A DNA stretch of 42,996 bases, from NCBI GenBank assembly GCA_902567855.1, contig CACFOQ010000011.1:1-42996 (forward strand), written 5' to 3'. The translations under genes and the position numbers were made by a program. The DNA comes from an uncultured Alphaproteobacteria bacterium (lineage in GTDB: Bacteria > Pseudomonadota > Alphaproteobacteria > HIMB59 > GCA-002718135). The notes beneath the pieces are model-generated. The model did not search any database, was not told where the DNA came from, and worked only from the letters and a program-made list of their open reading frames with translations. Positions 9,584-21,442 of this stretch are shown here, piece after piece; the first letter of the stretch is position 1; every line of letters begins with the position of its first letter.

Positions 9584-10793
9584 TAAATTTTGAAAAAATT
9601 AGAGTTGCATTCGTGCCACCAAAGCCAAAGCTATTTGACATAACATTTTGAATGTCATCTTTATCAATTGTTTTTTGAAGAATATTATGCTTTTTAGCAA
9701 TATCATCTAAGTTTTCAATATTAGCTGAACCACTTAAAAAATTATTTTTTAACATTAACAATGAATATATTGCTTCATGCACTCCAGTTGCACCTAAAGA
9801 ATGACCTGTTAGTGATTTTGTAGAGCTTATATAAGGTTTGTCTTCATTAAAAACTTCTGAAATTGCTTCTAGCTCTTTTATATCCCCTATTGGAGTGCTT
9901 GTTCCATGAGAATTTATATAATCTATTTTACCGTTTATTTTTTTAAGTGCTAACTTCATACATCGTGTTGCACCTTCACCTGAAGGCTGAACCATATCGT
10001 GGCCATCAGAAGTTGCACCATAACCAGTTACTTCAGCATAAATTTTTGCTCCTCTAGATTTTGCATGTTCTAATTCTTCAAGAACAATCGTTCCTCCTCC
10101 TCCGGAAATTACAAAGCCATCTCTATTTTTATCATATGCCCTTGATGATTTTTTTGGATCGTCATTATATTTGGAGGATAAAGCACCCATAGCATCAAAA
10201 AGAACAGACATTGTCCAATGTAATTCTTCTCCACCGCCAGCAAAAATTATATTTTGCTTACCCATTTGAATAAGTTCGTAAGCATTACCAATACAATGAG
10301 AACTAGTTGAACAGGCAGATGTAATTGAGTAATTAACACCTTTTATTTTAAAAGGAGTTGCAAGTGTTGCAGAATTTGTACTCGACATTGATCTTGGAAC
10401 CATAAACGGTCCTACTTTTTTGGAACCACCATTTTTAGCTAAATCAAATGATTTCATTAGATTAAATGTAGAGGGCCCTCCTGAACCTACAATGATTCCT
10501 GTCATTTCATTAGAAACTTGGCTTTCATTTAACTCAGAATCTTTTATGGCATCTTTCATAGATATATAATTGTATGCAGCACCATCACCCATAAATCTTA
10601 ATGTTCGTCTATCAATTTCATCTTCCAATTTTATATTTGGTTTTCCATGAACTAAACTCCTAAAAGAATATTCTTCATATTCTGGAGCTTTAGATATACC
10701 AGAATTTAATTCTTTTAAATTTTTAATAACTGTTTCTTGGTCATTACCAATACAAGAAACAATACCTATTCCTGTTACTACTACTCTTTTCAT
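9576..10793 (-). CDS. fabB: 3-oxoacyl-[acyl-carrier-protein] synthase I
   Basis: FabB condenses malonyl-ACP with acyl-ACP and is needed to elongate cis-3-decenoyl-ACP to unsaturated fatty acids. The 405-residue protein carries the Cys-His-His triad: C161 in [11 protein letters not shown]296 in [11 protein letters not shown], and H331 in [12 protein letters not shown]. The last motif, and the position directly after fabA, favour FabB over FabF. It is transcribed after fabA with a three-base gap and overlaps fabI by eight bases. The set fabA-fabB-fabI is a conserved alphaproteobacterial operon. Confidence 0.95.
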   Translation of the reverse strand: MKRVVVTGIGIVSCIGNDQETVIKNLKELNSGISKAPEYEEYSFRSLVHGKPNIKLEDEIDRRTLRFMGDGAAYNYISMKDAIKDSELNESQVSNEMTGIIVGSGGPSTFNLMKSFDLAKNGGSKKVGPFMVPRSMSSTNSATLATPFKIKGVNYSITSACSTSSHCIGNAYELIQMGKQNIIFAGGGEELHWTMSVLFDAMGALSSKYNDDPKKSSRAYDKNRDGFVISGGGGTIVLEELEHAKSRGAKIYAEVTGYGATSDGHDMVQPSGEGATRCMKLALKKINGKIDYINSHGTSTPIGDIKELEAISEVFNEDKPYISSTKSLTGHSLGATGVHEAIYSLLMLKNNFLSGSANIENLDDIAKKHNILQKTIDKDDIQNVMSNSFGFGGTNATLIFSKFND

Positions 10794-10796
10794 TTT

Positions 10797-11303
10797 TTAT
10801 TTATTTGGGGTAAATAGCCCAACCTTCATATCTTTAGCTTGATAAATTGATTCTCCATCCGCTTTTAAAACTCCGTCAGCAACACCTAAAATTAATTTTC
10901 TTAGAATCAATTTTTTTAAAGAAATATGATAAGAGACTTTTTTAACAGTATTTAATACTTGTCCAGTAAACTTTACTTCACCAACACCTAAAGCTCTTCC
11001 TTTACCAGGTTGTCCTAACCAACCAAGATAAAAACCAACAAGTTGCCACATGGCGTCTAAACCAAGACATCCCGGCATAACAGGATCATTTTTAAAATGA
11101 CAATCAAAGAACCACAGATCAGATTTTATATCTAATTCAGCTATTACTTCTCCTTTAGAGAAAATCCCTCCATTTTCATTAATATTTATAATTCTGTCAA
11201 ACATTAACATTGGGGGCAATGGCAACTGAGCATTACCTTCACCAAAAAGCAAACCTTTTCCGCACTCTATAAGTTTTTCGTAACTAAAGGAATTTTCTTT
11301 CAT
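10797..11303 (-). CDS. fabA: 3-hydroxydecanoyl-[ACP] dehydratase/isomerase
   Basis: FabA dehydrates 3-hydroxydecanoyl-ACP and isomerises the product to the cis-3 form, the branch point to unsaturated fatty acids without oxygen. The 168-residue hot-dog fold has the active-site His69 in [12 protein letters not shown] and Asp83 in [13 protein letters not shown], at nearly the same numbers as in E. coli (70 and 84). A 45-base gap separates it from the ThiF-like gene upstream. In that gap TTGAAA is visible on the minus strand (11335-11340), but there is no good -10 at the right distance, so I do not call a promoter. Confidence 0.96.
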   Translation of the reverse strand: MKENSFSYEKLIECGKGLLFGEGNAQLPLPPMLMFDRIININENGGIFSKGEVIAELDIKSDLWFFDCHFKNDPVMPGCLGLDAMWQLVGFYLGWLGQPGKGRALGVGEVKFTGQVLNTVKKVSYHISLKKLILRKLILGVADGVLKADGESIYQAKDMKVGLFTPNK

Positions 11304-11348
11304 TTTGATATATAGATATAGTTTATTAAAATATTTTCAATTAAATCT

Positions 11349-12101
11349 TTATTTTTTAGATAGTATCAAATTACATTTAGGATTTTTATCAATTTTAATA
11401 TGGTTAAATGATAAAGATTTACAATTTATTAAAGTTAGGAAATTATTATTTTGATTAAATTGCATTAAAAAATTTATTGTTTTTTGTGCACTTAATAAAC
11501 CTGCAAGCCCTGCAGCAGTACCAAGAATGCCTACGGTTTCACATCTAGCCAATTCCATATCATTGTTATTAGGAAATATACACTCCAGGCATAAATGATT
11601 TTTCTTATTATTAACAAACAAAGCAATTTGAATATCAAATCCAACAACTGAGGAGCTTAAAAGTGGAATAGAATTACTTTGACAGTAATTATTTACTAAT
11701 TTCATTGTTTTCCAATTATCTGTTGCATCGATAACAATAGAAGATTTTTTTAAAAGATCTAAATTATCTTCCGAAATTTTTTTATGATATGATTTAATGT
11801 TGGCAAGTGGATTAATACCTTTTAATCTTTTCTTAGCAATTATAGATTTTTTTTCTCCGATATCATTTATTGAAAAAAGAGTTTGTCTGTTTAAATTATT
11901 TTTTTTAATTATATCTTGATCAAATATTTGTAAATTTTTTATACCACTAGATATTAAATACTGAGCTGTAGGACATCCTATACCTCCAATTCCAATAATA
12001 CTTATATTTTTATTTTGTAATTTTTTGAAATCTTTAAAATTAAACTCATCCAAGATGAGTTGTCTAGAAAAGATTTCCAGTTCTTCTTTATTGATATCCA
12101 T
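11349..12101 (-). CDS. ThiF/MoeB-family sulfur-carrier adenylyltransferase (E1-like)
   Basis: These enzymes adenylate the C-terminal glycine of a small sulfur carrier (MoaD or ThiS) before sulfur transfer. The 250-residue protein has the ATP motif GIGGIG (residues 37-42), D61 in FDQD, N-N-L-N-R-Q at 68-73, the D-A-T-D-N segment near 125, and ARCETVGILG with Cys187, comparable to the ThiF/Uba4 cysteine. The zinc site looks incomplete: C171 and C174 form the first CxxC, but near the C terminus only C243 remains instead of a second CxxC. No carrier or moa/thi gene lies nearby, so I cannot decide between MoeB and ThiF. coaBC lies upstream in the same direction with a 15-base gap. Confidence 0.82.
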   Translation of the reverse strand: MDINKEELEIFSRQLILDEFNFKDFKKLQNKNISIIGIGGIGCPTAQYLISSGIKNLQIFDQDIIKKNNLNRQTLFSINDIGEKKSIIAKKRLKGINPLANIKSYHKKISEDNLDLLKKSSIVIDATDNWKTMKLVNNYCQSNSIPLLSSSVVGFDIQIALFVNNKKNHLCLECIFPNNNDMELARCETVGILGTAAGLAGLLSAQKTINFLMQFNQNNNFLTLINCKSLSFNHIKIDKNPKCNLILSKK

Positions 12102-12116
12102 ATTACAATTTCTTAT

Positions 12117-13283
12117 TTACATCTTTTCAATTAATTCAACTATATGTTTAGCTACTTTAATTTTTGACATTTTTTTAAAATCAATTTTTTTCTTTTTGGT
12201 TATAAAGGTCACTTTATTAAAATCTGAATTAAAAACATCATTATATTTATTTATTTTGTTAACTATTATTGCATCACATTTTTTTTCAAAAAGTTTTTTT
12301 CTAGCATTTGATATATGATCTCTTGTTTCTGCAGCAAAACCAACAATAACTCTTGGACGATTTTTCTTTAGATGAGACACTTCTTTAAGTATATCCTTAT
12401 TTTTTTTTAGCTTAATAATTTGTAAATCATCTTTTTTAATTTTATTTTTAGATTTATTTAATGGAGTTAAATCACTTACAGCAGCAGCAAAAATTGCTAT
12501 ATCAACCTTTATATTTTTTTTCACAGCATTATACATTTCTTTAGCTGTTTTTACTTTTATTAATCTTGATTCTAATGGTGCTTGAATATTTGTAGGTCCA
12601 GATATTAAAGTTACAGATGCTCCTGCTAAAATCATCTGCCTGGCTATTTCATATCCCTGCTTTCCAGTTGAATTATTTGTTATATTTCTTATTGGATCTA
12701 TGGGCTCTATTGTAGGCCCAGCAGTAATCAAACATTTTTTATTTTTAAAAATTTGAGATTTATTTACATTTTGGATTATTAAGTTTGTTATCGTTTTGGT
12801 ATTCATTAGTCTTCCTAAACCAACTTCACCACAAGAAAGCTTTCCATACTCAGGTCCTATAAATTGGATACCAAGATTCTTAAGATTTGAAACATTTTTT
12901 TGATTCATTTTGTTATTCCACATTTCAGAATTCATAGCAGGAATAAAAAAAATATTCCTATTAGAAGCCACAAGTGTAGTACTAGCTAAGTCATCAGCTA
13001 TTCCATTCGAATATTTTGCAATTATGTTGCTTGTAGCAGGACAGACTATAACTAAATTGTTTTTTCTTGTGAGAGCAATATGAAGCATTTTATTGTTCTT
13101 TTCATCAACATCAGAATAAATTTTGCCTGATATTGTTTTTTTTAGTTTCTTTAAATTTATCATTTTTTTAGCATTTTTTGTAACTATGCAATCTATTGAG
13201 ATGTTGTTAGATGATAAAAATTGAAAGATTTCCTCACATTTTTTAATAGCTATTGAACCTGAGATTATAAATAAAATTTTCAT
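12117..13283 (-). CDS. coaBC: bifunctional phosphopantothenoylcysteine decarboxylase / phosphopantothenate-cysteine ligase
   Basis: CoaBC performs two successive steps of coenzyme A synthesis: ligation of cysteine to 4'-phosphopantothenate, then decarboxylation. The 388-residue protein has both domains. The N-terminal flavin domain (CoaC, about 1-175) contains LHIAL with the catalytic His, VCPATSNIIAKYSNGIADDL, P-A-M-N-S-E-M-W, and LSCGEVGLGRL with the active-site Cys. The C-terminal ligase (CoaB) shows LITAGPTIEPIDPIRNITN, FAAAVSD and VGFAAET. It starts five bases after the ubiE stop codon, so both are probably in one transcript. The dut gene often next to coaBC in this class is not here. 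Confidence 0.95.
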   Translation of the reverse strand: MKILFIISGSIAIKKCEEIFQFLSSNNISIDCIVTKNAKKMINLKKLKKTISGKIYSDVDEKNNKMLHIALTRKNNLVIVCPATSNIIAKYSNGIADDLASTTLVASNRNIFFIPAMNSEMWNNKMNQKNVSNLKNLGIQFIGPEYGKLSCGEVGLGRLMNTKTITNLIIQNVNKSQIFKNKKCLITAGPTIEPIDPIRNITNNSTGKQGYEIARQMILAGASVTLISGPTNIQAPLESRLIKVKTAKEMYNAVKKNIKVDIAIFAAAVSDLTPLNKSKNKIKKDDLQIIKLKKNKDILKEVSHLKKNRPRVIVGFAAETRDHISNARKKLFEKKCDAIIVNKINKYNDVFNSDFNKVTFITKKKKIDFKKMSKIKVAKHIVELIEKM

Positions 13284-13287
13284 AATT

Positions 13288-14019
13288 CTAAATCTTATAA
13301 GCGATATGTATGGAAACTATTCCATTAAATATATTTAAATAATTAGAATTCATAAAACCAATTTTATTTAATAATAAAACAAGTTTTTTTTGACTAGGAA
13401 ACTGATCAATACTTTCTTCTAAATATTTATAAGCCTCTTTATTTTTAGCAACCTTTGAACCAATCCATGGGATAATATTTTTTTTATATTGATTATATAA
13501 ATTTTTAATTAAACTAGATTCTGGAGAGCTAAATTCAAGACAATAAAATACTCCTCCAGGTTTTAAGATTCTATAAGATTCTTTTAATGCATCCTGAATA
13601 TCAGTAACATTTCTTAGGCAAAAAGAAATGATATATTTATCAATACTAGAATTATTAAAGGGAAGTTTTTCTGCATTTGCCCTAACAAAAGTAACATTTT
13701 TGTTTTTGTGACGTTTTTCTGAATATTTCAACATTTCAGAATTTAAATCTACTGCATATATATTATTATTTTTTTTAAGTTTTAATATTAGATTAATTAA
13801 ATCTCCAGTCCCTGAACCAACATCTATTATATTTTCATCCTCTTGAACATTCATTAAATCTATAAGTTCTTTTTTCCATAAACGATGGGATCCAAAGCTC
13901 ATGATATCATTCATTAGATCATAATTTGAAGCTACATTTGTAAAAACATCTTGAACAAGCTTAGTTTTTAATTTTGTTGAAACTTTTCTTTTACCAAAGT
14001 TTGTTTTTAGATTATCCAT
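13288..14019 (-). CDS. ubiE: ubiquinone/menaquinone biosynthesis C-methyltransferase
   Basis: UbiE is the SAM-dependent C-methyltransferase of ubiquinone synthesis. The 243-residue protein shows the diagnostic family segments V-F-T-N-V-A-S-N-Y-D-L-M-N-D and S-x-G-x-H-R-L-W-K, the SAM-binding loop VGSGTGDL, and RILKPGGVFYCLEFS. The lineage most likely uses ubiquinone, as the quinone motif in RegB also suggests, but that is inference. ubiB, commonly next to ubiE in alphaproteobacteria, is absent here. The start codon is only nine bases from the divergent mutM start, so the promoters of the two genes must overlap each other's coding sequence. Confidence 0.93.
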   Translation of the reverse strand: MDNLKTNFGKRKVSTKLKTKLVQDVFTNVASNYDLMNDIMSFGSHRLWKKELIDLMNVQEDENIIDVGSGTGDLINLILKLKKNNNIYAVDLNSEMLKYSEKRHKNKNVTFVRANAEKLPFNNSSIDKYIISFCLRNVTDIQDALKESYRILKPGGVFYCLEFSSPESSLIKNLYNQYKKNIIPWIGSKVAKNKEAYKYLEESIDQFPSQKKLVLLLNKIGFMNSNYLNIFNGIVSIHIAYKI

Positions 14020-14028
14020 ATATTTTAT

Positions 14029-14841
14029 ATGCCCGAACTTCCCGAAGTAGAAACTACTATTAGAGGTTTAAAATCTATAGTTGGTTCCAAAATAATTAAT
14101 ATAAAAATTAATACCTCTAAACTTCGATATTTTATACCTAAAAGTATATTATTAATAAATAATGTTAGAATTACGAAAATAAAAAGAAAAGGAAAATTTA
14201 TTATATTTTACTTACAAAATAAACATTCAATAGTTTTTCATTTAGGAATGTCAGGAAGATTAAGATTGTATAAGAAAATTGAATTTAAGCATAACAAACA
14301 TGATCATTTTTTATTAAAAACAAATAATGGAAAGATTTTAATTTTTAATGACCCAAGAAGATTTGGTTTTATAGACTATGGCTTACACAAAATTATTGAT
14401 TCAAGAAAATATTTAATTTCATTGGGTATAGATGCTCTAAGCACTACTTTAAGTGGTCCCTATTTGTTCTTTAAAATTAGTAAATCAATTGTACCAATTA
14501 AACAAATTCTATTAAATCAAACAATCATAGCTGGTATTGGCAATATTTATGCTAGTGAAATATTGTTTAATGCTAAAATTTCGCCTCTTAAGAGAGGAAA
14601 AGATCTTAAATTGTATCAATGTAATATGATATGTAAATCTACAAGAAAAATATTAAAAAAAGCTATAAATAGTGGGGGCTCTACTTTAAGGGATTTTGTT
14701 GCAACTGACGGAACATTAGGCAACTTTCAGAATAATTTTAAAGTATATGATAGAGAGGGTAAAAAAGTGTCAGGGAAAGTAGTTAAAAAAATAATTCAAT
14801 ATGGAAGATCTACCTACTTCTGCCCATTTATTCAAAAATAA
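14029..14841 (+). CDS. mutM: formamidopyrimidine-DNA glycosylase with degenerate zinc finger
   Basis: MutM (Fpg) removes 8-oxoguanine and ring-opened purines and nicks the abasic site. The N terminus MPELPEVETTIRGL gives the catalytic Pro and Glu after Met removal. The K-R-K-G-K-F segment supplies the conserved lysine, followed by HLGMSGRL, FNDPRRFG and GIGNIYASEILF. The C-terminal zinc finger is unusual: the first CxxC is replaced by V247-S-G-K250, and the last by C265-P-F-I268. One cysteine of four remains, although the following G-R-S-T-Y-F loop is kept. The protein should therefore have a zincless finger, as known for plant Fpg and NEIL1. Length (270) is normal. No ribosome-binding site is visible. 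Confidence 0.93.
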   Translation: MPELPEVETTIRGLKSIVGSKIINIKINTSKLRYFIPKSILLINNVRITKIKRKGKFIIFYLQNKHSIVFHLGMSGRLRLYKKIEFKHNKHDHFLLKTNNGKILIFNDPRRFGFIDYGLHKIIDSRKYLISLGIDALSTTLSGPYLFFKISKSIVPIKQILLNQTIIAGIGNIYASEILFNAKISPLKRGKDLKLYQCNMICKSTRKILKKAINSGGSTLRDFVATDGTLGNFQNNFKVYDREGKKVSGKVVKKIIQYGRSTYFCPFIQK

Positions 14842-14876
14842 TAATTACTTTAAATTATTATTATAAATTAATTGTA

Positions 14877-14904
14877 TTGACTTCTATTTTTAGTAAATTA
14901 TAGA
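14877..14904 (+). promoter_or_regulatory. candidate rpsT promoter with very short leader
   Basis: TTGACT at 14877-14882 and TATAGA at 14899-14904 are separated by 16 bases, a good sigma-70 type match. Only nine bases lie between the -10 element and the rpsT ATG at 14914. The predicted leader is therefore about three bases or none, and no Shine-Dalgarno site fits. Confidence 0.55.
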
Positions 14905-14913
14905 CCGCAATAT

Positions 14914-15174
14914 ATGGCAAATCATAAATCAGCAAAAAAAAGATCAAGACAAACATTAAAAAGAAATAGAATAAATACCCAAGCATTGTCTAAGATTAGA
15001 ACCAATCTAAATAACTTTAATGATCTCTTATTGGAAAAAAATAAAGCTGAATTAGATAAATCTTTAAGCCTAATCAACTCTTCTTTAGCCAAAGCACTAA
15101 AAAAAGGGCTACTTAAGAAAGAATTTGTGTCAAGAAAGTTATCCTCGTTATCACAAAAAATTAAAAATATTTAA
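14914..15174 (+). CDS. rpsT: 30S ribosomal protein S20
   Basis: S20 is a primary binder of 16S rRNA helices 9 and 44. The 86-residue, lysine-rich protein begins MANHKSAKKRSRQTLKRNR, the standard S20 N terminus, and ends in the helical segment L-A-K-A-L-K-K-G-L-L-K-K. The start follows a good promoter with almost no leader. It lies between mutM and dnaA, an order known in alphaproteobacteria. An AT-only hairpin with a T-run overlaps its stop codon. Confidence 0.96.
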   Translation: MANHKSAKKRSRQTLKRNRINTQALSKIRTNLNNFNDLLLEKNKAELDKSLSLINSSLAKALKKGLLKKEFVSRKLSSLSQKIKNI

Positions 15175-15184
15175 TTTTTTTTTT
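15155..15184 (+). terminator. AT-only hairpin with T-run at the end of rpsT
   Basis: Bases 15155-15165 (AAAAAATTAAA) pair with 15170-15180 in eleven A-T pairs around an AATA loop, and the T-run continues to 15184. It covers the last codons and stop of rpsT. The stem has no GC pair, so termination strength is doubtful. It may still work in such an AT-rich genome. Confidence 0.35.
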
Positions 15185-15236
15185 ATTTTTTTTACTTTTC
15201 TTCTTGCCAAAAATCTCTAAAGAGTGTTGTCTATCG

Positions 15237-15256
15237 TAATAATTTGGTGATTATTA
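15237..15256. repeat. inverted repeat upstream of dnaA
   Basis: TAATAAT at 15237-15243 is inverted as ATTATTA at 15250-15256 around TTGGTG. It lies about 60 bases before the dnaA start in the 141-base rpsT-dnaA gap. That gap also has a ten-base palindrome, CTCTAAAGAG, at 15215-15224. They may be regulator sites or chance in AT-rich DNA. No convincing DnaA box was found in the gap. Confidence 0.35.
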
Positions 15257-15304
15257 TTTTGTGACTTTTAATCTTTTGCACAATGAGAAATAAAAAGATT
15301 AAAT

Positions 15305-15310
15305 GAGGTG
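15305..15310 (+). promoter_or_regulatory. Shine-Dalgarno site of dnaA
   Basis: GAGGTG at 15305-15310 stands five bases before the dnaA ATG at 15316. It is one of the few clear ribosome-binding sites in the window and supports that start. Confidence 0.6.
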
Positions 15311-15315
15311 ATTGG

Positions 15316-16710
15316 ATGAAAGATTCTTTTTTGGATTTTAATGAAGATAAATGGCCACTTCTAAAAAAGGATCTAAAAAAAATCGTTGGAGATACAGCTT
15401 ATAACAATTGGTTAAAACAACTTTCATTTATATCAAATAAAGAAAATACTATTACACTGTCAGTCCCAACAAAATTTCTTAGAGATTGGATTGTTAATAA
15501 TTACTCAGATAAAATTAAAAATGAATGTAACAAGTATATTGAAAATATTGAAGCTATAAAGTTTGTTGTAAAGCCTGTAGGCGGTAGAGTTGTTCCTGGA
15601 ACAACAAGAACTATAAAAAGTACTGATAATCAATGGAAAACAACCATGGATATTAGATCTAATCAAGGCTCTTCATACCCAACTGACTTTGGAGCACCTC
15701 TTGATCCAAGATTTACCTTTGATAATTTTGTTGTTGGTAAGCCAAATGAATTAGCATTTGCAGCTTCTGAAAGAGTTTCAGAATCTGAAAATGTTACATT
15801 TAACCCTTTGTTTCTTTATGGTGGGGTTGGTTTAGGCAAAACTCATTTAATGCATGCAATAGGATGGAAAATTAAAGAACAACAACCAGCCAGAAAAGTT
15901 ATTTATTTATCAGCAGAAAAATTTATGTATCAATTTGTAAGAGCATTAAGATATAAAGATACTTCAGCTTTTAAAGAACAATTTAGATCTATTGATGTTC
16001 TTATGATAGATGATGTTCAGTTTATTAGTGGAAAAGATAATACCCAAGAGGAATTTTTTCATACTTTTAATGCCTTAATTGAACAAAATAAACAAATTGT
16101 AATATCAGCTGATAAATCTCCATCTGATTTAGATGGTGTTCAAGATAGGTTAAAATCAAGATTAGGCTGTGGATTGGTAGCAGATATTCATCCTACAACG
16201 TATGAATTAAGGTTGGGAATTTTAATTGAGAAAGCTCAAAAAAGAGGAGTAGAGATTCCTCCTAAGGTATTAGAGTTTTTATCTCATAGGATTATTTCAA
16301 ATGTTAGGGAAATGGAAGGAGCTTTAAATCGTTTAGTTGCTCATGCTACTTTGGTTGGAACGGCAATAACAGTTGAAACAGCTCAGGTAGTTTTGCAAGA
16401 TCTATTAAAAACTAGTAATAAAAAAATTACAATTGAAGAAATTCAAAAAAAAGTTGCTGAACATTTTAATATTCGATTAACCGATATGCATTCGCCACGT
16501 AGATCGCGATCTGTTGCTAGACCAAGGCAAATAGCAATGTACTTGGCCAAATCAATTACTTCACGTTCTTTACCTGAAATTGGACGCAAATTTGGAGGAA
16601 GAGATCATACCACTGTCATGCACGCTGTTAAAAAAATAGAGGAATTAAAACATAATGATATTAATTTTAACGAAGATATAGAGCTTTTAAAAAGATTAAT
16701 AGATTCTTAG
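15316..16710 (+). CDS. dnaA: chromosomal replication initiator protein DnaA
   Basis: DnaA-ATP binds DnaA boxes, melts the origin and loads DnaB. The 464-residue protein has the N-terminal interaction domain (W-P-L-L-K-K-D-L-K, then the N-W-L segment), a short linker, and the AAA+ domain with Walker A GGVGLGKT at residues 169-176. Walker B is in MIDDVQF, followed by a sensor II region. The C-terminal DNA-binding domain contains the signature GGRDHTTVMHAVKKI. The gene has a good Shine-Dalgarno site. dnaN follows after 25 bases, then recF and gyrB, the ancestral bacterial order. No cluster of DnaA boxes is seen nearby, so the origin is probably elsewhere. Confidence 0.97.
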   Translation: MKDSFLDFNEDKWPLLKKDLKKIVGDTAYNNWLKQLSFISNKENTITLSVPTKFLRDWIVNNYSDKIKNECNKYIENIEAIKFVVKPVGGRVVPGTTRTIKSTDNQWKTTMDIRSNQGSSYPTDFGAPLDPRFTFDNFVVGKPNELAFAASERVSESENVTFNPLFLYGGVGLGKTHLMHAIGWKIKEQQPARKVIYLSAEKFMYQFVRALRYKDTSAFKEQFRSIDVLMIDDVQFISGKDNTQEEFFHTFNALIEQNKQIVISADKSPSDLDGVQDRLKSRLGCGLVADIHPTTYELRLGILIEKAQKRGVEIPPKVLEFLSHRIISNVREMEGALNRLVAHATLVGTAITVETAQVVLQDLLKTSNKKITIEEIQKKVAEHFNIRLTDMHSPRRSRSVARPRQIAMYLAKSITSRSLPEIGRKFGGRDHTTVMHAVKKIEELKHNDINFNEDIELLKRLIDS

Positions 16711-16735
16711 AATTTTTTTCATTATAAAAATATTA

Positions 16736-17851
16736 ATGAAATTTACAGTTGAAAAAAGTAGCTTATTTAAATCCTTATCTCATGTTCAGAGTATTGTAGA
16801 GAAAAAGAATACTCTTCCTATTTTATCAAATATTTTAATAGAAGCTCAAAATAATTCTCTTGTTCTTTCTGCTACTGATATGGATATTTCTATTACAGAA
16901 AAAATAAATTGCAATGTTATAGAAGAAGGATCGACTACTGTTACCGCGCATACTCTTTATGATATTATAAGAAAGTTACCTGAATCTAGTGAGATTGAAT
17001 TTATTTCTAATGATGGAAAAATTATGAGCTTAAGAGCTGGAAAATCTAAATTTTCTCTTAGCTGCCTTTTAAAAGATGATTTTCCAATAATAGAAATAGG
17101 TGATTTAGAAAATGAAATAAGTATTGAATCCCTGAAACTTTTCAAATTAATTGATAAAACACGTTTTGCTGTATCTAATGAAGAAACAAGATATTTTTTA
17201 AACGGCATTTATTTTCATAAAATAGAAAATAATAATAATATTTATTTATCTTTAGTAGCTACTGATGGTCATAGATTAGCAAAGTTTGATTGTGCATACA
17301 ACGATACATTAAAAGATATACCTGGAGTAATAATTCCCAAAAAAACAGTTAATGAATTATATAAGTTGTTATCTGATTTTGATGGGTTAGTTAAGATAAA
17401 TTTATCATCTAATAAGATTGTTTTTTTTGTAGGAGAATCTATTTTAATTTCTAAATTAATAGATGGTAATTTCCCTGACTACAAAAGAGTCATTCCTAAA
17501 GAAAATAAGAATACACTAAAAGTAGATAGACTCTCTTTTAGTTTAGCTGTTGATAGAGTTAGCACAATAACTAATGAGAAACTTCCAGTAATAAAATTAA
17601 AAATTATGAATAATATGGTTAATCTTACTTCAGTAAATAGTGAAAATGGTACTGCTACAGAAGATATAAATGTCAATTATAGTGGTGATGAAATGGAAAT
17701 AGGTTTTAATTCAAAATATATTTTAGAAATGATAAATAATTTGGAAGATGATACTATCATTTTAGATTTCAAAGATTCTGCCTCTCCTGTAATAGCAAAA
17801 GAGGAATCAAATCCAGATTTAATCTATGTATTAATGCCAATGAGAGTTTAA
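16736..17851 (+). CDS. dnaN: DNA polymerase III subunit beta (sliding clamp)
   Basis: The beta clamp is the ring-shaped processivity factor of the replicative polymerase and also recruits Pol I, MutS and DnaA regulators. The 371-residue protein begins MKFTVEKSSLFKSLSHVQSI and contains LPILSNILIEA, SATDMDISI, ATDGHRLA and the closing VLMPMRV, all characteristic of the three-fold clamp domains. Length is normal. The ATG lies 25 bases after dnaA with no evident ribosome-binding site, so it is probably expressed together with dnaA. Confidence 0.96.
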   Translation: MKFTVEKSSLFKSLSHVQSIVEKKNTLPILSNILIEAQNNSLVLSATDMDISITEKINCNVIEEGSTTVTAHTLYDIIRKLPESSEIEFISNDGKIMSLRAGKSKFSLSCLLKDDFPIIEIGDLENEISIESLKLFKLIDKTRFAVSNEETRYFLNGIYFHKIENNNNIYLSLVATDGHRLAKFDCAYNDTLKDIPGVIIPKKTVNELYKLLSDFDGLVKINLSSNKIVFFVGESILISKLIDGNFPDYKRVIPKENKNTLKVDRLSFSLAVDRVSTITNEKLPVIKLKIMNNMVNLTSVNSENGTATEDINVNYSGDEMEIGFNSKYILEMINNLEDDTIILDFKDSASPVIAKEESNPDLIYVLMPMRV

Positions 17852-17856
17852 TTTCT

Positions 17857-21422
<3,566 letters not shown>

Positions 21423-21442
21423 TAATATTTGTGATTTAAGTA

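Noticed and set aside
12025-12318. 97-codon plus-strand frame over the ThiF-like and coaBC genes
   Set aside because: It is antisense to two well-supported genes and shows no family motif.
15137-15160. Possible DnaA boxes at the end of rpsT (TTATCCTCG, TTATCACAA)
   Set aside because: Each differs from TTATCCACA at several places and they lie in coding sequence; not evidence for oriC.
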